Assembly: GCA_024291935.2 (NCBI GenBank)
Contig: CM044318.1
Coordinates: 83,524,001 to 83,588,000, forward strand
Source: Okapia johnstoni
Lineage: Eukaryota > Chordata > Mammalia > Artiodactyla > Giraffidae
Length of the DNA stretch: 64,000 bases
Direction: 5' to 3'
The notes beneath the pieces are model-generated. The model saw nothing but the letters and a program-made list of their open reading frames with translations, had not been told where the DNA came from and made no database searches. Positions 47,088 through 57,113 of the stretch are shown here, one piece after another. The first letter of the stretch is position 1. Every line of letters starts with the position of its first letter. The translations under genes were made by a program, and so were the position numbers.

Positions 47088-47265
47088 TGGTGGTGCTGGT
47101 TTAGTCACTGAGTTGTGTATGACTCTCTGTGACCCCATGGATGGTAGACCCCCACCCACCCACCAGGCTCCTCTGTCCATGGGATTCCCCAGGCAAAAAT
47201 ACTGGAGAGGGTTGTCATTTCCTTCTCCAGGGGATCTTTGCAACCCAGAGATGCAAACAGTGTCT
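47088..47265 (-). repeat. Bov-tA SINE fragment
   Basis: Minus-strand copy, tail and body present (gaccccatggatggtagacc; ctccaggggatctttgcaac). The tRNA-like head is degraded. A purine-rich AAG/AAAAG stretch follows (about 47270-47302). Confidence 0.85.
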
Positions 47266-49200
47266 CAAATAGAAAAAAAAAAAAAAGAAGAAGAAGAAAA
47301 AAGAGCCCAATAGAATTGTTAAGAGTTTCCCAAAAACTCTTGGATGCCATTGACCATAACTGCCTGTCATTTCTTATGATTTTTTTTTTAATGGCACATG
47401 GTTTTCTGTTCTCCTGAGAGCCCATGCGTGATCCTTCTGGTTTTAGGCAAGCAGGCACTGTGTCCAGGGCACACCTGTCCGGGGCAGGTAGATCTCCCAG
47501 AAGTCTGGAGCAGGTAGATCCAGCTGGGAGACTCCCCCAGCCTCAGAGGAGTGTTTCTTTGGCCCCAGCATTTTGGAACCCCCAGGAGTCCCTGAGGGTA
47601 TAAGACATCCCTTCCCACTGGCACCAGCAAAAGGGACTTACTTGCTGAAGACCTGTCGTTCTTTATAGAAATGTCAGTGGGTGACCCTTGCAGGGCTGAC
47701 CTGCTCCAGGAGGTGACCTGTCAGTTGATCCACTCACACAGGGTCCTGGCTGGGTGCCTGGGGCATCTGGCCCATCCCTGTCGCTGCTGGTCAGTCTCTC
47801 CTTGACCCTGAAGTCTTGGTCATGCAGCTCTGGCCGTGGACACCTACAAGAGTGGTTGATCAGAAACTCAGATTCTGGAGAAAGTCCTCCCTTCCAAAGA
47901 ATGAATAAAGGATGTTTGGTTATAGCCCTGAATTAAGGAAGATTTCAACATTAAGTTAAAAGCCAAACTTTAATTAATTAATTTAATTCATAAGGCTTTA
48001 ATTAAGGTGTGTGAATCAGTACATACGCCTCCTTGTGTGTGTCTGAGAAAGATCGAGAGGGAGAGAACAGCCCCACATCACGCTGAGCTGAGGAGTCCTG
48101 GGTGTGGAGTATGTGTCGCCCTCTGGGGACACCACTAGGATTTAAGGCCACCATGCTCTGTCCTGGCATCCTGACCTGGTGACCCTGTGGGCTGAGCATC
48201 TCTCTGTCCCCGAGCCAGCTGATGCCAGGGATTTCCTGGGAGGGTGCGCGAGACCCAGGCTCCAGGGACCACAATGGGTCACCTACCCGCCGAAAGGACA
48301 ATGCAAAGCAGGAATAACTAGCTTAAAGGGCTTGATTAATATTGAACTGACTTTCCCGCCACACCTGGCTGGCTTTGTGGGGCTACAGCAATATATTTAT
48401 TATACTTCACAGGCTGCCTGTCCGGGGTCGATCTGGCAATGACATTGGCAGTTCCAAGAAAGTGGGCAGGATATTGTCTGCTTCAGGTGGCGCTAGGGGC
48501 ACAGCCTCTGAGCACTGACTCACTGGCCCTCCCCTCTGTGTTTCTTTCACAACTGATCACATGTGGAGCTTTTTGCATTTATATTAATATTTATGGTTCT
48601 TATAAGGAATAAATATCTTTGACTATACCTACACTGCCCTCCTGTTTTCAGGCTTGAAGGGACCACTTCAGAATGCAAAGTAATTGATGTTTCTAGAAAA
48701 TGTTATTAGTGTTTCCATCTATAACTCAGTAGTGTTTTTCTATTAAAGCCTTTATATACACTTTTATTATTATGTCTCCCTTCAAGTGTAAAGCCTAATA
48801 AATGCATGCTAGTTTTGTAGTAGCCTGTTATACATTAAATCATCCTGAATTTCTGAAATGTTTGCCTTTTTATAGCCTTAAAAGATGCCCATGCTGTGTA
48901 TTTATATTTCTAATTAAGACTACGTATTACTTTGGTTTCTGCTCGAAATTATTTTTTTAGAGAAAAGAGAACATTTTTCTCTTGTAATGGGTGCGTTAAG
49001 ACATACCTAAGGACAAAGTGGGAAAAAGAGCATTCAATTTTTAAATTGTTCCTTCTTTCGTGATTTAAAAGGACTCAGAATAACTTTGGACTCGGGAAGG
49101 GGAAAAATGGAGCCTCATAGGAGCTCTATTCTTTTTTTTAATTTATTAGATTTTATTTTGACTTTGAGCTGAGTCTGCAGGATCCAGCTGTTGGTCTGTC

Positions 49201-49290
49201 TGTCTTCTCCTGCCCCTCATCCCCCTTCCTCCTCTCCTGCCCCCTCTCCACGTCCTCCCCTCCCCGCCCCGTCCCTCCTCCCCTCCTCCA
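49201..49290 (+). other. Polypyrimidine tract (~90 bp)
   Basis: Almost uninterrupted C/T on the + strand (tcatcccccttcctcctctc and similar), with only a few purines. It could adopt triplex or i-motif structures. Confidence 0.7.
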
Positions 49291-49957
49291 CACTGGCGTC
49301 GATCCAGGGTCAGGGCAGATAACAAGGCTGCCCCTAACTCATGACCAGCTGGCCTGGAGCCTCTTGCCCAAGAGTCCCTGATGGAAGCAACAACCAAGTC
49401 CAGGGAGGAGAACCAAGAGCCCCTAGCGTCTGGTTCCTCGGGCCCTGTGGCTTCTGCACATGGCCCCTTCCTTGTCACAGTTGGTGATGTTGAGACCACC
49501 CTCAGATGGGGCAAGATGGGTGGGGAGGGGGAGATTCAGGAACCTCCTGAAGCTATAGCATCACGCTCCCCTTTGACACCTTTTTTTGTGATTCAGTTAC
49601 TGCTCAGAATACCCACGTTGAATCCATGAAGGTATGGAGACCTGTTTTTCCTTGGAACCAGAACTTTCCTTACTGACATATTTACAGAGTGACCGTATCA
49701 CCATACAGGTATCAACGAGGCAGCTTTCAGTGGAGAGGAGGGCTTCCCGATCACCCACCCCAAGATCATCACCCAAAACAACCCCTAGATGGACCCTTCA
49801 GAATTTGCGGAGGTGACAGATGTGGCCTTGGAGACGGACAAAACTCAGTCTTTGGGAGGAAAACTACACGCTCTGCTCTGTCTTTCCTTGATGGAATATT
49901 GTCCACAAGACAACTCCAAACATTCAGTGAGGGGAGTCCAGCCACCACCCGCTGGAC

Positions 49958-50598
49958 TTTTTTTTTTTTTTGGCTTTCATTAAGTCAAGGGCATTTATTT
50001 CCTGAGATTGTGACACAGGAAGTAGACTCAGCCCAGCTGCGGGCTCTCCTGGCGGAGGCAGGAACCTTGCTGACCAGCTGGGTGACACCGACCCGTGACC
50101 TCCTTACTGTTGACAACAGCGGAGAGCCGCAGAGCAAGGCTGGGCACAGCTCCAGTGCCGTGCTGGCTGCCGCCGGGCCTGGGACCAACCAGCTTTGCTG
50201 AGAGACCTCGGGGAGGAAGCGCATCCACAGTTCACGGAGGGTCCAGTGCTGGGTCAGACTGGGACAAGCCCTCGCTCGGCAGATTCCAGTCAGCAGACTG
50301 GAGAGGTTTCTGCTCCTTGATCATTATCCTTTGGGACACCACAGGAGAGTCTTGGGTGCCATTTGAGCCCCCAAAACCGGGAAACTCCTCAGAGCTGCTC
50401 ATATAAGAGCCTCTCAGCACCAGGAGAGGGACCAGGAGCCCTGGCCTCTCCGCTTTGTCTGGACCCCTGTCCCTTGGGTTCTGCTCATCTCCTGGCGGTG
50501 ACCTATAGGAGTCAGCTTGGAAACTCAGGCTCAGGCTCCAAGGCCCCACCTTAACTTCACACTCTCTTGAATTCTTTCTGGCAAAATGAAAACCGCTT
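49958..50598 (-). pseudogene. Retrocopy-like segment, parent gene unknown
   Basis: Read on the minus strand this ends in 14 A (49971-49958) preceded 22 nt upstream by AATAAA (49999-49994), the 3' end of a processed mRNA. Upstream is G+C-rich sequence with a minus-strand open frame (50232 to about 50598) including GSYMSSSEEFPGFGGSNGTQ and DSPVVSQRIMIKEQKPLQSA, then stops. It is cut on its 5' side by the BovB element that begins at about 50599. I do not recognise the parent. It could instead be an unlisted repeat with an A-rich end. Confidence 0.45.
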
Positions 50599-51100
50599 AT
50601 GGAAGCAGAGACATCACTTTGCCGACAGAGGTCCATCTAGTCAAAACTATGGTTTTTCCAGTAGTCGTGTACGGATGTGAGAGTTGGACCGTAAAGAAGG
50701 TTGAGCACCAAAGAATTGATGCTTTCAAATTGTAGTGCTGCAGAAGACTCTTGAGAGTCCCTTGGACAGCAAGGAGATCCAACCAGTCCATGCTAAAGGA
50801 GATCAGTCCTGAATATTCATTGGAAGGACTGATGCTGAAGCTGAAGCTCCAATACTTAGTGCACCTGATGTCAGGAGCCAACTCACTGGAAAAGACCCTG
50901 ATGCTGGGAAAGATTGAAAGCAGGAGGAGAAGGGGACAACAGAGGATGAGATGGTTGGATGACATCATTGACACAACGGACGTGAGTGTGAGCCAACTCC
51001 GGGAGATGATGAAGGACAGGAAGCCTGGCCTGCTGCAGTCTACAGGATCACAAAAGAGTCGGACACGACTGAGCAACTGAACAACAGCAACAACAACAAC
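50599..51100 (+). mobile_element. BovB LINE 3' end
   Basis: Sense copy from gaagcagagacatcactttg through tgtacggatgtgagagttgg and gatgctgggaaagattgaaa to cgactgagcaactgaacaac and an (AAC) tail. It is 5'-truncated; the frames for the polymerase end are broken. Confidence 0.93.
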
Positions 51101-51488
51101 CTGGAAACAAGAAGAAGAAGATGTGGACACCATCCTCCATTTGCCCGAGTGCCTTTCCCCTGTCTGCCCATTTCCTGCCCACTAGGATATGGATGCTAAT
51201 CACTCACTTGGTTTTTCATGATTTTGTCAATTGATCACTGCTGTTAAGGCTGATATGTGTAACTAGACTTCAATAATGTCGTGTTTAGTGCTTCTTCAAC
51301 AGTATCAACTTACCTGTCTTCTGTTCCTGAGTTCTTGATTAGTAAGACCACTGCAATTACAAGCTGTTCTTCAATTCAGTGACACTTTAAACACCGTCCA
51401 GCCCATTCTGAAGACCAGTGCGTTTATGTGTGCACTTTTCCTGGCCTTTCCCCTAGGGGTATTGTTTAATTCCTGTCATTGTTTGCAG

Positions 51489-51630
51489 GGAAAAGTGTTC
51501 ATTTATCGAGGGAAAGAGTATGAACGTCGAGAGGATTTTGAAGCTCGGCTACTGACTCAGTTTCCAAACGCTGAGAAGATGAAGACAACGTCTCCACCAG
51601 GCGATGACATTAAAAACTCTCCCGGCCAAT
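51489..51630 (+). CDS. DOCK1: DOCK1 exon 9 of window (about residues 1354-1401)
   Basis: 142 bases, acceptor ttgtttgcag, donor GGCCAAT|gtatcc. It encodes [47 protein letters not shown] plus one base of a tyrosine codon (phase-1 intron next). This is lobe B of DHR-2, which with lobe C forms the GTPase-binding catalytic centre. The next intron is only 103 bp. Confidence 0.95.
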
Positions 51631-51733
51631 GTATCCTTTCAGACAACCACGTGAGATAGAAAACGACGGCCAAGCCATTGGTTCGGATGGTTGGGTGTAT
51701 GTGGGGTTGATAACCTTAACCTTTGACCTTCAG
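51631..51733 (+). other. DOCK1: Very short intron (103 bp) between exons 9 and 10
   Basis: Phase-1 GT-AG intron with no repeat. Acceptor tttgaccttcag. Confidence 0.93.
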
Positions 51734-51812
51734 ATATTCAGTGCTTCACAGTAAAGCCCAAACTTGATCTGCCTCCTAAATTTCACAGGCCTGTGTCAGA
51801 GCAGATTGTAAG
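51734..51812 (+). CDS. DOCK1: DOCK1 exon 10 of window (about residues 1401-1427)
   Basis: 79 bases. Two bases complete the tyrosine, then IQCFTVKPKLDLPPKFHRPV SEQIV and two bases of serine (phase-2 intron next). Donor GTAAG|gtaatt. Part of DHR-2 lobe B, beta-rich in solved DOCK structures. Confidence 0.95.
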
Positions 51813-53480
51813 GTAATTGACCCATTTCCCCGACCCAACAGGAGGGTGATAAGAGGCGTACACAGATCTCTTCTTCATAACTTCACCTGTCGAAGGATGG
51901 ATGTCAGCCTTTGTTGAACTTTTCAGAGCTCTATTTGCTTTGAAAAGCAGGGGAAGCTGATTTTCCTCAGCATCAAAGTAGGGAAAGAAGATGTTACCAG
52001 GTGTGGCTGGGAGGGTGGGAAGCCGTCCCTTACCTGGGACTGTGAGACAAGGAAAGTCAGGGGGAGGAGGGGTACTCTGGTCTCCTTTTGACCCACCAGG
52101 TGAGAGACCCCCTTAGACTTTCTCTCCAGGGCACAGGCCCTGCCCCATAGCCTGAGATCTGAGTCTGTGTGCCTGCATTGTGGCCTGAATGTTTGGATCC
52201 CAGAAGGCAGGCAAAGGGATTCAGACATATGCTCCTGATGGAGAACCGGGTGCCGAGGGCAAAGAGACCCTTCACCTCTACCACAGGGTGATTCCATAAT
52301 ATGGGATCCAGAGGTGGGTTTTCAAACTCACAAGCCAGGTGTCCGAATTTGAGTCAGAGTGTATGTGTCTGCATTGAACTGCCCCTAACTTAGCAGCGGA
52401 GAAGGAAATGGCAACCCACTCCAGTATTCTTGCCTGGAGAATCCCAGGGACGGAGGAGTCTGGTGGGCTGCCATCTATGGGGTCGCACAGAGTCAGACAT
52501 GACTGACTCGACTTAGCAGCGGTATAAAAACACATACGCTAGACGTCTCTTTGATGTGAAGAGTTTCTTTTTCTACTTGATCCTTGTTCTGCTGAAAAAG
52601 AGTAACCTCTTTGATGGCCGAATAATGCACAGGATATGCTGTTTTACATCCTGCAGTTTGGCTGGGTTGGGTTCTTCTGCAAAATTCACTGCCATTTCTT
52701 TAGCCTTTCTTCAGCAAACATGGGAAATAAACCAGGACTTGACTTATTGAGGAATGATCACTTTCATAAGGCTTAGATTTTTAAGTTTTGCAACATCTTT
52801 TTTTCTCAGGGAGAGGCATTAAGTGATAGTGAACCATAGACATGCTCCTGTATTTCCCTTTGATGCGGAATGTCTATCTGTGTTTCAGAGCAGGCAAATG
52901 AGTAAGCCTCCCAGCCTGCTTCTGGGGTGTGTGTGAAACCCACCTCCTCCCCAAGGGAGAAAGGCAAACTATCCATCCATGTCTGCCACCCTTGGTGGTT
53001 GCAGAATCTGCCTTTTGTAGATCTGCAGTTAAAATATACAAAACCTTTAAAACATAATCAAGATGCATTCTTAGAAGTTTAATAAACTTAGTAAATTATT
53101 TAATACATTGATTATTGACGCATGAATTAAAACTTTCAAATAACAAACACAAGAATGAAGAACAAAGGTTTGTTTTTTTTTTCCTCTCTCCTTTGCCTCA
53201 CCTTTTCTCGATTTTTGCCCGTTTCATTCTTACTCAGCATCTCTTCTCCCCTGAGCGTTGGCAGGGACAGAGACGAGGCAAAGAATCCAAGGTAATTTTT
53301 CCACCTGCCAACGTCTCTCCTGTGAGGCTGGTGGGGAGCAACAGCCCAGCTACCGCTCTAGGTCAAGGTTGGAGGTGTTTAAGGGATGCAGTGACGTGTA
53401 GGGAGACCAGATCCTGGGGCTAAAAGCAAATCGACTGCTTCTCCAGTGAAATAGCTAATGATTTGTCTGTCTCGGCACAG
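51813..53480 (+). other. DOCK1: Intron between exons 10 and 11 (1.7 kb)
   Basis: Phase-2 GT-AG intron. One Bov-A2-type SINE (52396-52522); otherwise no recognisable repeat or exon. Confidence 0.9.
52396..52522 (+). repeat. Bov-A monomer SINE
   Basis: A single Bov-A unit (gagaaggaaatggcaaccca to gacatgactgactcgact). acttagcagcgg occurs on both sides (about 52388-52399 and 52509-52520), either a target-site duplication or remains of a second monomer. Confidence 0.9.
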
Positions 53481-53565
53481 TTTCTACAGAGTCAACGAGG
53501 TCCAGCGATTTGAATATTCTCGTCCGATCCGCAAGGGAGAGAAAAACCCAGACAACGAATTTGCG
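53481..53565 (+). CDS. DOCK1: DOCK1 exon 11 of window (about residues 1427-1455)
   Basis: 85 bases, acceptor gtctcggcacag, donor TTTGCG|gtaaaa. One base completes serine, then 28 codons FYRVNEVQRFEYSRPIRKGE KNPDNEFA. The basic, aromatic SRPIRKG stretch is typical of DOCK-A subfamily lobe B. It ends in phase 0. Confidence 0.95.
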
Positions 53566-54271
53566 GTAAAAAAACCAAAACGGCCTCCCTCCCCCCAGCC
53601 TCATGCCACCATTCACAAAACTGCCCGTCAAAAATAAGCGTGTCCTCAGAGATCCCACAGTGCAGGGTTTGATGCCTGTGTGTGTTATGCGCAGAGATCC
53701 TGACATACCACCCCTCCAAATTCAGTGCAATGATGATCGTTACACAGACGCTGTCACCAAGGTCCCTGTGATGCTGTCAGAAGGTGACTGGCGCTTTGAG
53801 AGTCTTTCTGTTCCCAGAGCACACTCGCCTCCCTCCCACGTGAACCTGAGCCTCCCTTTGGGCTCTGAGTCCTGGAGCAGGTGCTGGTGTCTCTGTCATA
53901 ATGAAGCTCACAGAGGCGCCGTGTGCTTACGTGGCTTTCTGCTGTTCAGGCACGCAGCCTGGAGGAGGGTTGTGCTCACTTTGCAGTGCCCAGCCTGAAC
54001 TTCGCTCTGGCACCACATGCCAGAGCAGGGTGCCCCAGAGCAGCTAAGCAAAGGCCCGGGGAATTCTCATGGTGTGGGCCGTCCTGAGCCTCGAGGGATG
54101 TTTAACAGCATCCTCAGCGTCCACCCACGGGATGCCAGGTACAGTCTCCCAGGTGACAGTCAATCACAAATGTTTCCACACGTTGCTAAACGTCTGTGCC
54201 TTGTTAAAAACACTGCATTAGAGACCTGGAAATTTAACACAGGTTCTTGCAGCCTTTTAAAAAATAAAGGC

Positions 54272-54430
54272 ACAGAGACTGTCCTGGAAGTCCGGTGGTT
54301 AAAACTCTGGACCCCCAATGCGGGAGACATGGGGTTCTATCCCTGATCGGGGAACTAAGATCCTGCATGCTGCCCAGTGCAGCCTAAAGAACAAACAAAC
54401 AAACCAAAAATAAATAAATTTAAATAAAAT
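54272..54430 (+). repeat. CHR-type SINE
   Basis: Contains gttctatccctgatcgggga and gatcctgcatgctgcccagt, with an AAATAAA-type tail. Confidence 0.82.
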
Positions 54431-56061
54431 ATACGTACAACCAGTTTAATGGATTCCATTTTGAAAAGGCATGAAATAAAACATTGTTTGTTTGTTTCAA
54501 ATGTTTTTATTTCTTTCTCCTCCTGCCCTGAAAACCTCCTCTGGAAATCCCTAGATTGGCCCACATTTCAAGGCAGCCTTAGCTTTGAGGACTCCTGGCA
54601 GGCACCTTGCCTGCAGGTATCTGGGGGTACAGGAGGGCAAAGCTGAACTAGTGCCATGCTGCTGACCCCAAGGGCAGCTCAGAGCGCTGTCAGCAAAGTT
54701 TCCATCACGTTCCCTGTTTCCTGTGATCTTTCCATCCTCAGGGCCACACCTGTGGGCCTCCAGTCACAGCTCCTGAAAGGCCCTTTCCTTCCCCAGCCCA
54801 GCCTCCTATGTGTCAACCGGGAGCTCAGAGTCGGGAAATTCTAAGGCACTTCCCAGTGTCAACACTGGTTGTTTCGAGCCCAGTCAGCCCCCTCTTTCTT
54901 GGTTACTGTGGCTTCCAGCTCCTGTTTGGTGGTGGGTTTCACTGTGGCATCGACTGTGATGGGGAGAGGGACAGGGCCCCCTCTCGTTCCCCCAGGCCAG
55001 GGCCGGGCTTTACAGAAATGTCTCCGCTCTGATCATCTCGGCAGTAACTCGATCCGTGATGTAGCATCCTCCAGGCAGAATGTACGGGCCCTCCTTGAAT
55101 TTCCCTCCCACCTCTCACATCTCACAGCCATGTAGGTTTTTAATACTGTGAAGGAAGAGACACAAGGAGGTCAGGCAAATTGCCGACGAGCGTGCAGCCG
55201 TTCGGGGCAGAGCTAAGAATAACCGCTGCTCCTGACGCTGGAGCTGCGCTAAGCCTCAGAGCCGGGCTTTTTCTAAATGGCCCCGAAATCCCATAATGGC
55301 CCCATTAGATTCTCTCACACGCAGATGAGGCTTTCAGAAGCCACGGGGTTTAGTCCTTCATGGGCCTGACAAAGCTCCCGGCTTCCAGATAAGCCCTGGG
55401 GTTTGATGGCCATGGGAAGCCAGGCTGGGGCCCGAGGCGAGGACCCTACATACTGCCCTGCCAGGCCAGCCAGGGAGCTCAGAGCAGCTCAGTGCCTCCA
55501 TACCTGGCCAGGGGGTGACATTCTGGAACCCAGGGCCAGAGAAGAGGAGGAGGAAGGCTGAGAGGAGTCAGTGTGGAGCCTGAAGGCCCCACCCCTAGGA
55601 GGGTGCTGGCTTCGGGCGCTGGGGAGGAGAACAACACGCCTGTGGCCGGAGGCAGCTCCAAACGTGCGGTCTCCAGACCAGTGCCTGACCGCCAGCCCCT
55701 GGGGGCAGCAGGAGCCTGGTGCCCCCCGCCAGGGCCTACTCCTTTCCTGCCTCTGCAGTCAGGTTTGAGGAGAATGCTTTCCAAGTTCCAGCCCAGTTTT
55801 CTGGAAATGTTGCCATTCCATTGTGTCATCTCTGTGTATCTGGACCACTATGGACAGACTCAGTGATTCCCTATTACTGGGAGGTTTTGCCGGTAAAGGC
55901 CGCCACCAGCTCGACATCCTGCAGCAGGGGGCGGGATGGAAGGGTCGCTGTTTACTCTGCAGTGAAGTTCAGGGCAACCATGGGACAGAGGTGGAATTAT
56001 GTGTATCAGCTTACACGATTTCCCTCAATCTGAGATGTACCATTTTAGGAAGTGTGTGCAA

Positions 56062-56275
56062 GTTTGTGTGTGTGGGTGTGCTCCATTGTAGCCGACTCTT
56101 TGGGATCCCGTGGACTGTAACCCTCCAGGTTTCTCTGTCTATGGAATTTTCCTGGCAAGAATACTGGAGCGAGCTGTCATTTCCTACTCCAGGGGATCTT
56201 TCCGACCCAGGCATCAAACCTGCGTCTCCTGCATTGGCAGGCAGAGTCTTTACCACTGCTCCAACTGGGAAGCCT
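56062..56275 (-). repeat. Bov-tA SINE
   Basis: Minus-strand copy: ggatcccgtggactgtaacc body and caggcatcaaacctgcgtct head region are present. Confidence 0.9.
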
Positions 56276-56402
56276 CTTTAGGAAGAATACAGATTAATAA
56301 ATGGTATTGTCACTGAAAATACACTTATACACACTTATGAATGCTTAATATGGAGCCTTAAACAATAGATAGTAAAATTTTAGGTTGTCATCTCTGGGTG
56401 GT

Positions 56403-56540
56403 TGGTGGTGGTGGTGGTTTGGTCGCTAAGTCGTGTCCAACTGTTGCAACCCTATGGACTGTACCAGCCAGACTCCTCTGCCATGGGATATACCAGGCAG
56501 GAATACTGGAGTGGGTTACGATTTCCTTCTCCATCATCTC
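56403..56540 (-). repeat. Bov-tA SINE fragment
   Basis: Minus-strand copy with tail ggtcgctaagtcgtgtccaa and body aaccctatggactgtaccag. The tRNA-like part is absent. A short GGT repeat precedes it. Confidence 0.85.
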
Positions 56541-57026
56541 TGGGTACTGGGTGATTTTTCTGCCTTCTATTTCCATATCTTTATTTTCTGATGTAAACAT
56601 ATGTTATACAAAAAAAAAATCATTAAAATGCTGACTGATTTTATTAGAATGTGAAAGGTCACGTTTATGAAGCCCAGTCTTCCTCAATGGATTTGCATCC
56701 TCAAGTTTCTTTTGAACACTAAGTGAGGCTAACGTTTAACTCATTAGAGCCTTTCGAAAAATCTGCTCACTCAGAGGGAAGCTCCCCTGTTTGGATGCAG
56801 ATAATTCTCCCTGACTCTTCTGTTATATTTTTACTTTCCAAATACCAAGGAAGTGGGCACTGTTGGCCAGGGAACAGGAGATATGGCTTTAGCGGAGCAT
56901 GAAGTGTTCCCTGGGTGGCTGGTGACCTTGCTTCCCGGAGCCTAACAGATCCCCATGAGGGCAGAAGCTGTTAGCCGCCTGCAATATCCTTCTTCTAACC
57001 GCCTTGGGTCCATGTTCCCTTTGCAG

Positions 57027-57113
57027 AATATGTGGATCGAGAGGACCATATATACCACTGCATATAAACTGCCTGGCATCTTGAGGTGGTTTGAGGTCAA
57101 GTCTGTTTTCATG
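57027..57113 (+). CDS. DOCK1: DOCK1 exon 12 of window (about residues 1456-1484)
   Basis: 87 bases, 29 whole codons NMWIERTIYTTAYKLPGILR WFEVKSVFM. Acceptor gttccctttgcag; donor TTCATG|gtaagc. It passes from DHR-2 lobe B into lobe C. Phase 0 at both ends. The tryptophans and YTTAYKLPGILRW are hallmarks of DOCK family members. Confidence 0.95.

Larger units (their letters stand above)
45361..51488 (+). other. DOCK1: Intron between exons 8 and 9 (6.1 kb)
   Basis: Phase-0 GT-AG intron. It holds five Bov-type SINE insertions or fragments, an old L1 end, a CHR SINE, a retrocopy-like block (49958-50598) and a BovB end. From about 47300 to 49140 I see no recognisable repeat; 48540-49080 is A+T-rich and may be conserved non-coding sequence. 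Confidence 0.85.
53566..57026 (+). other. DOCK1: Intron between exons 11 and 12 (3.5 kb)
   Basis: Phase-0 GT-AG intron. One CHR SINE and two Bov-tA SINEs. About 54440-56060 has no recognised repeat and is G+C-rich, without a credible gene. 56545-57020 also shows nothing. Confidence 0.87.

Noticed and set aside
49131..49514. Second retrocopy on the minus strand (AATAAA-like motifs and A8)
   Set aside because: The A-run is only eight bases, the polyadenylation-like motifs sit in generally A+T-rich sequence and no retrocopied body is evident.
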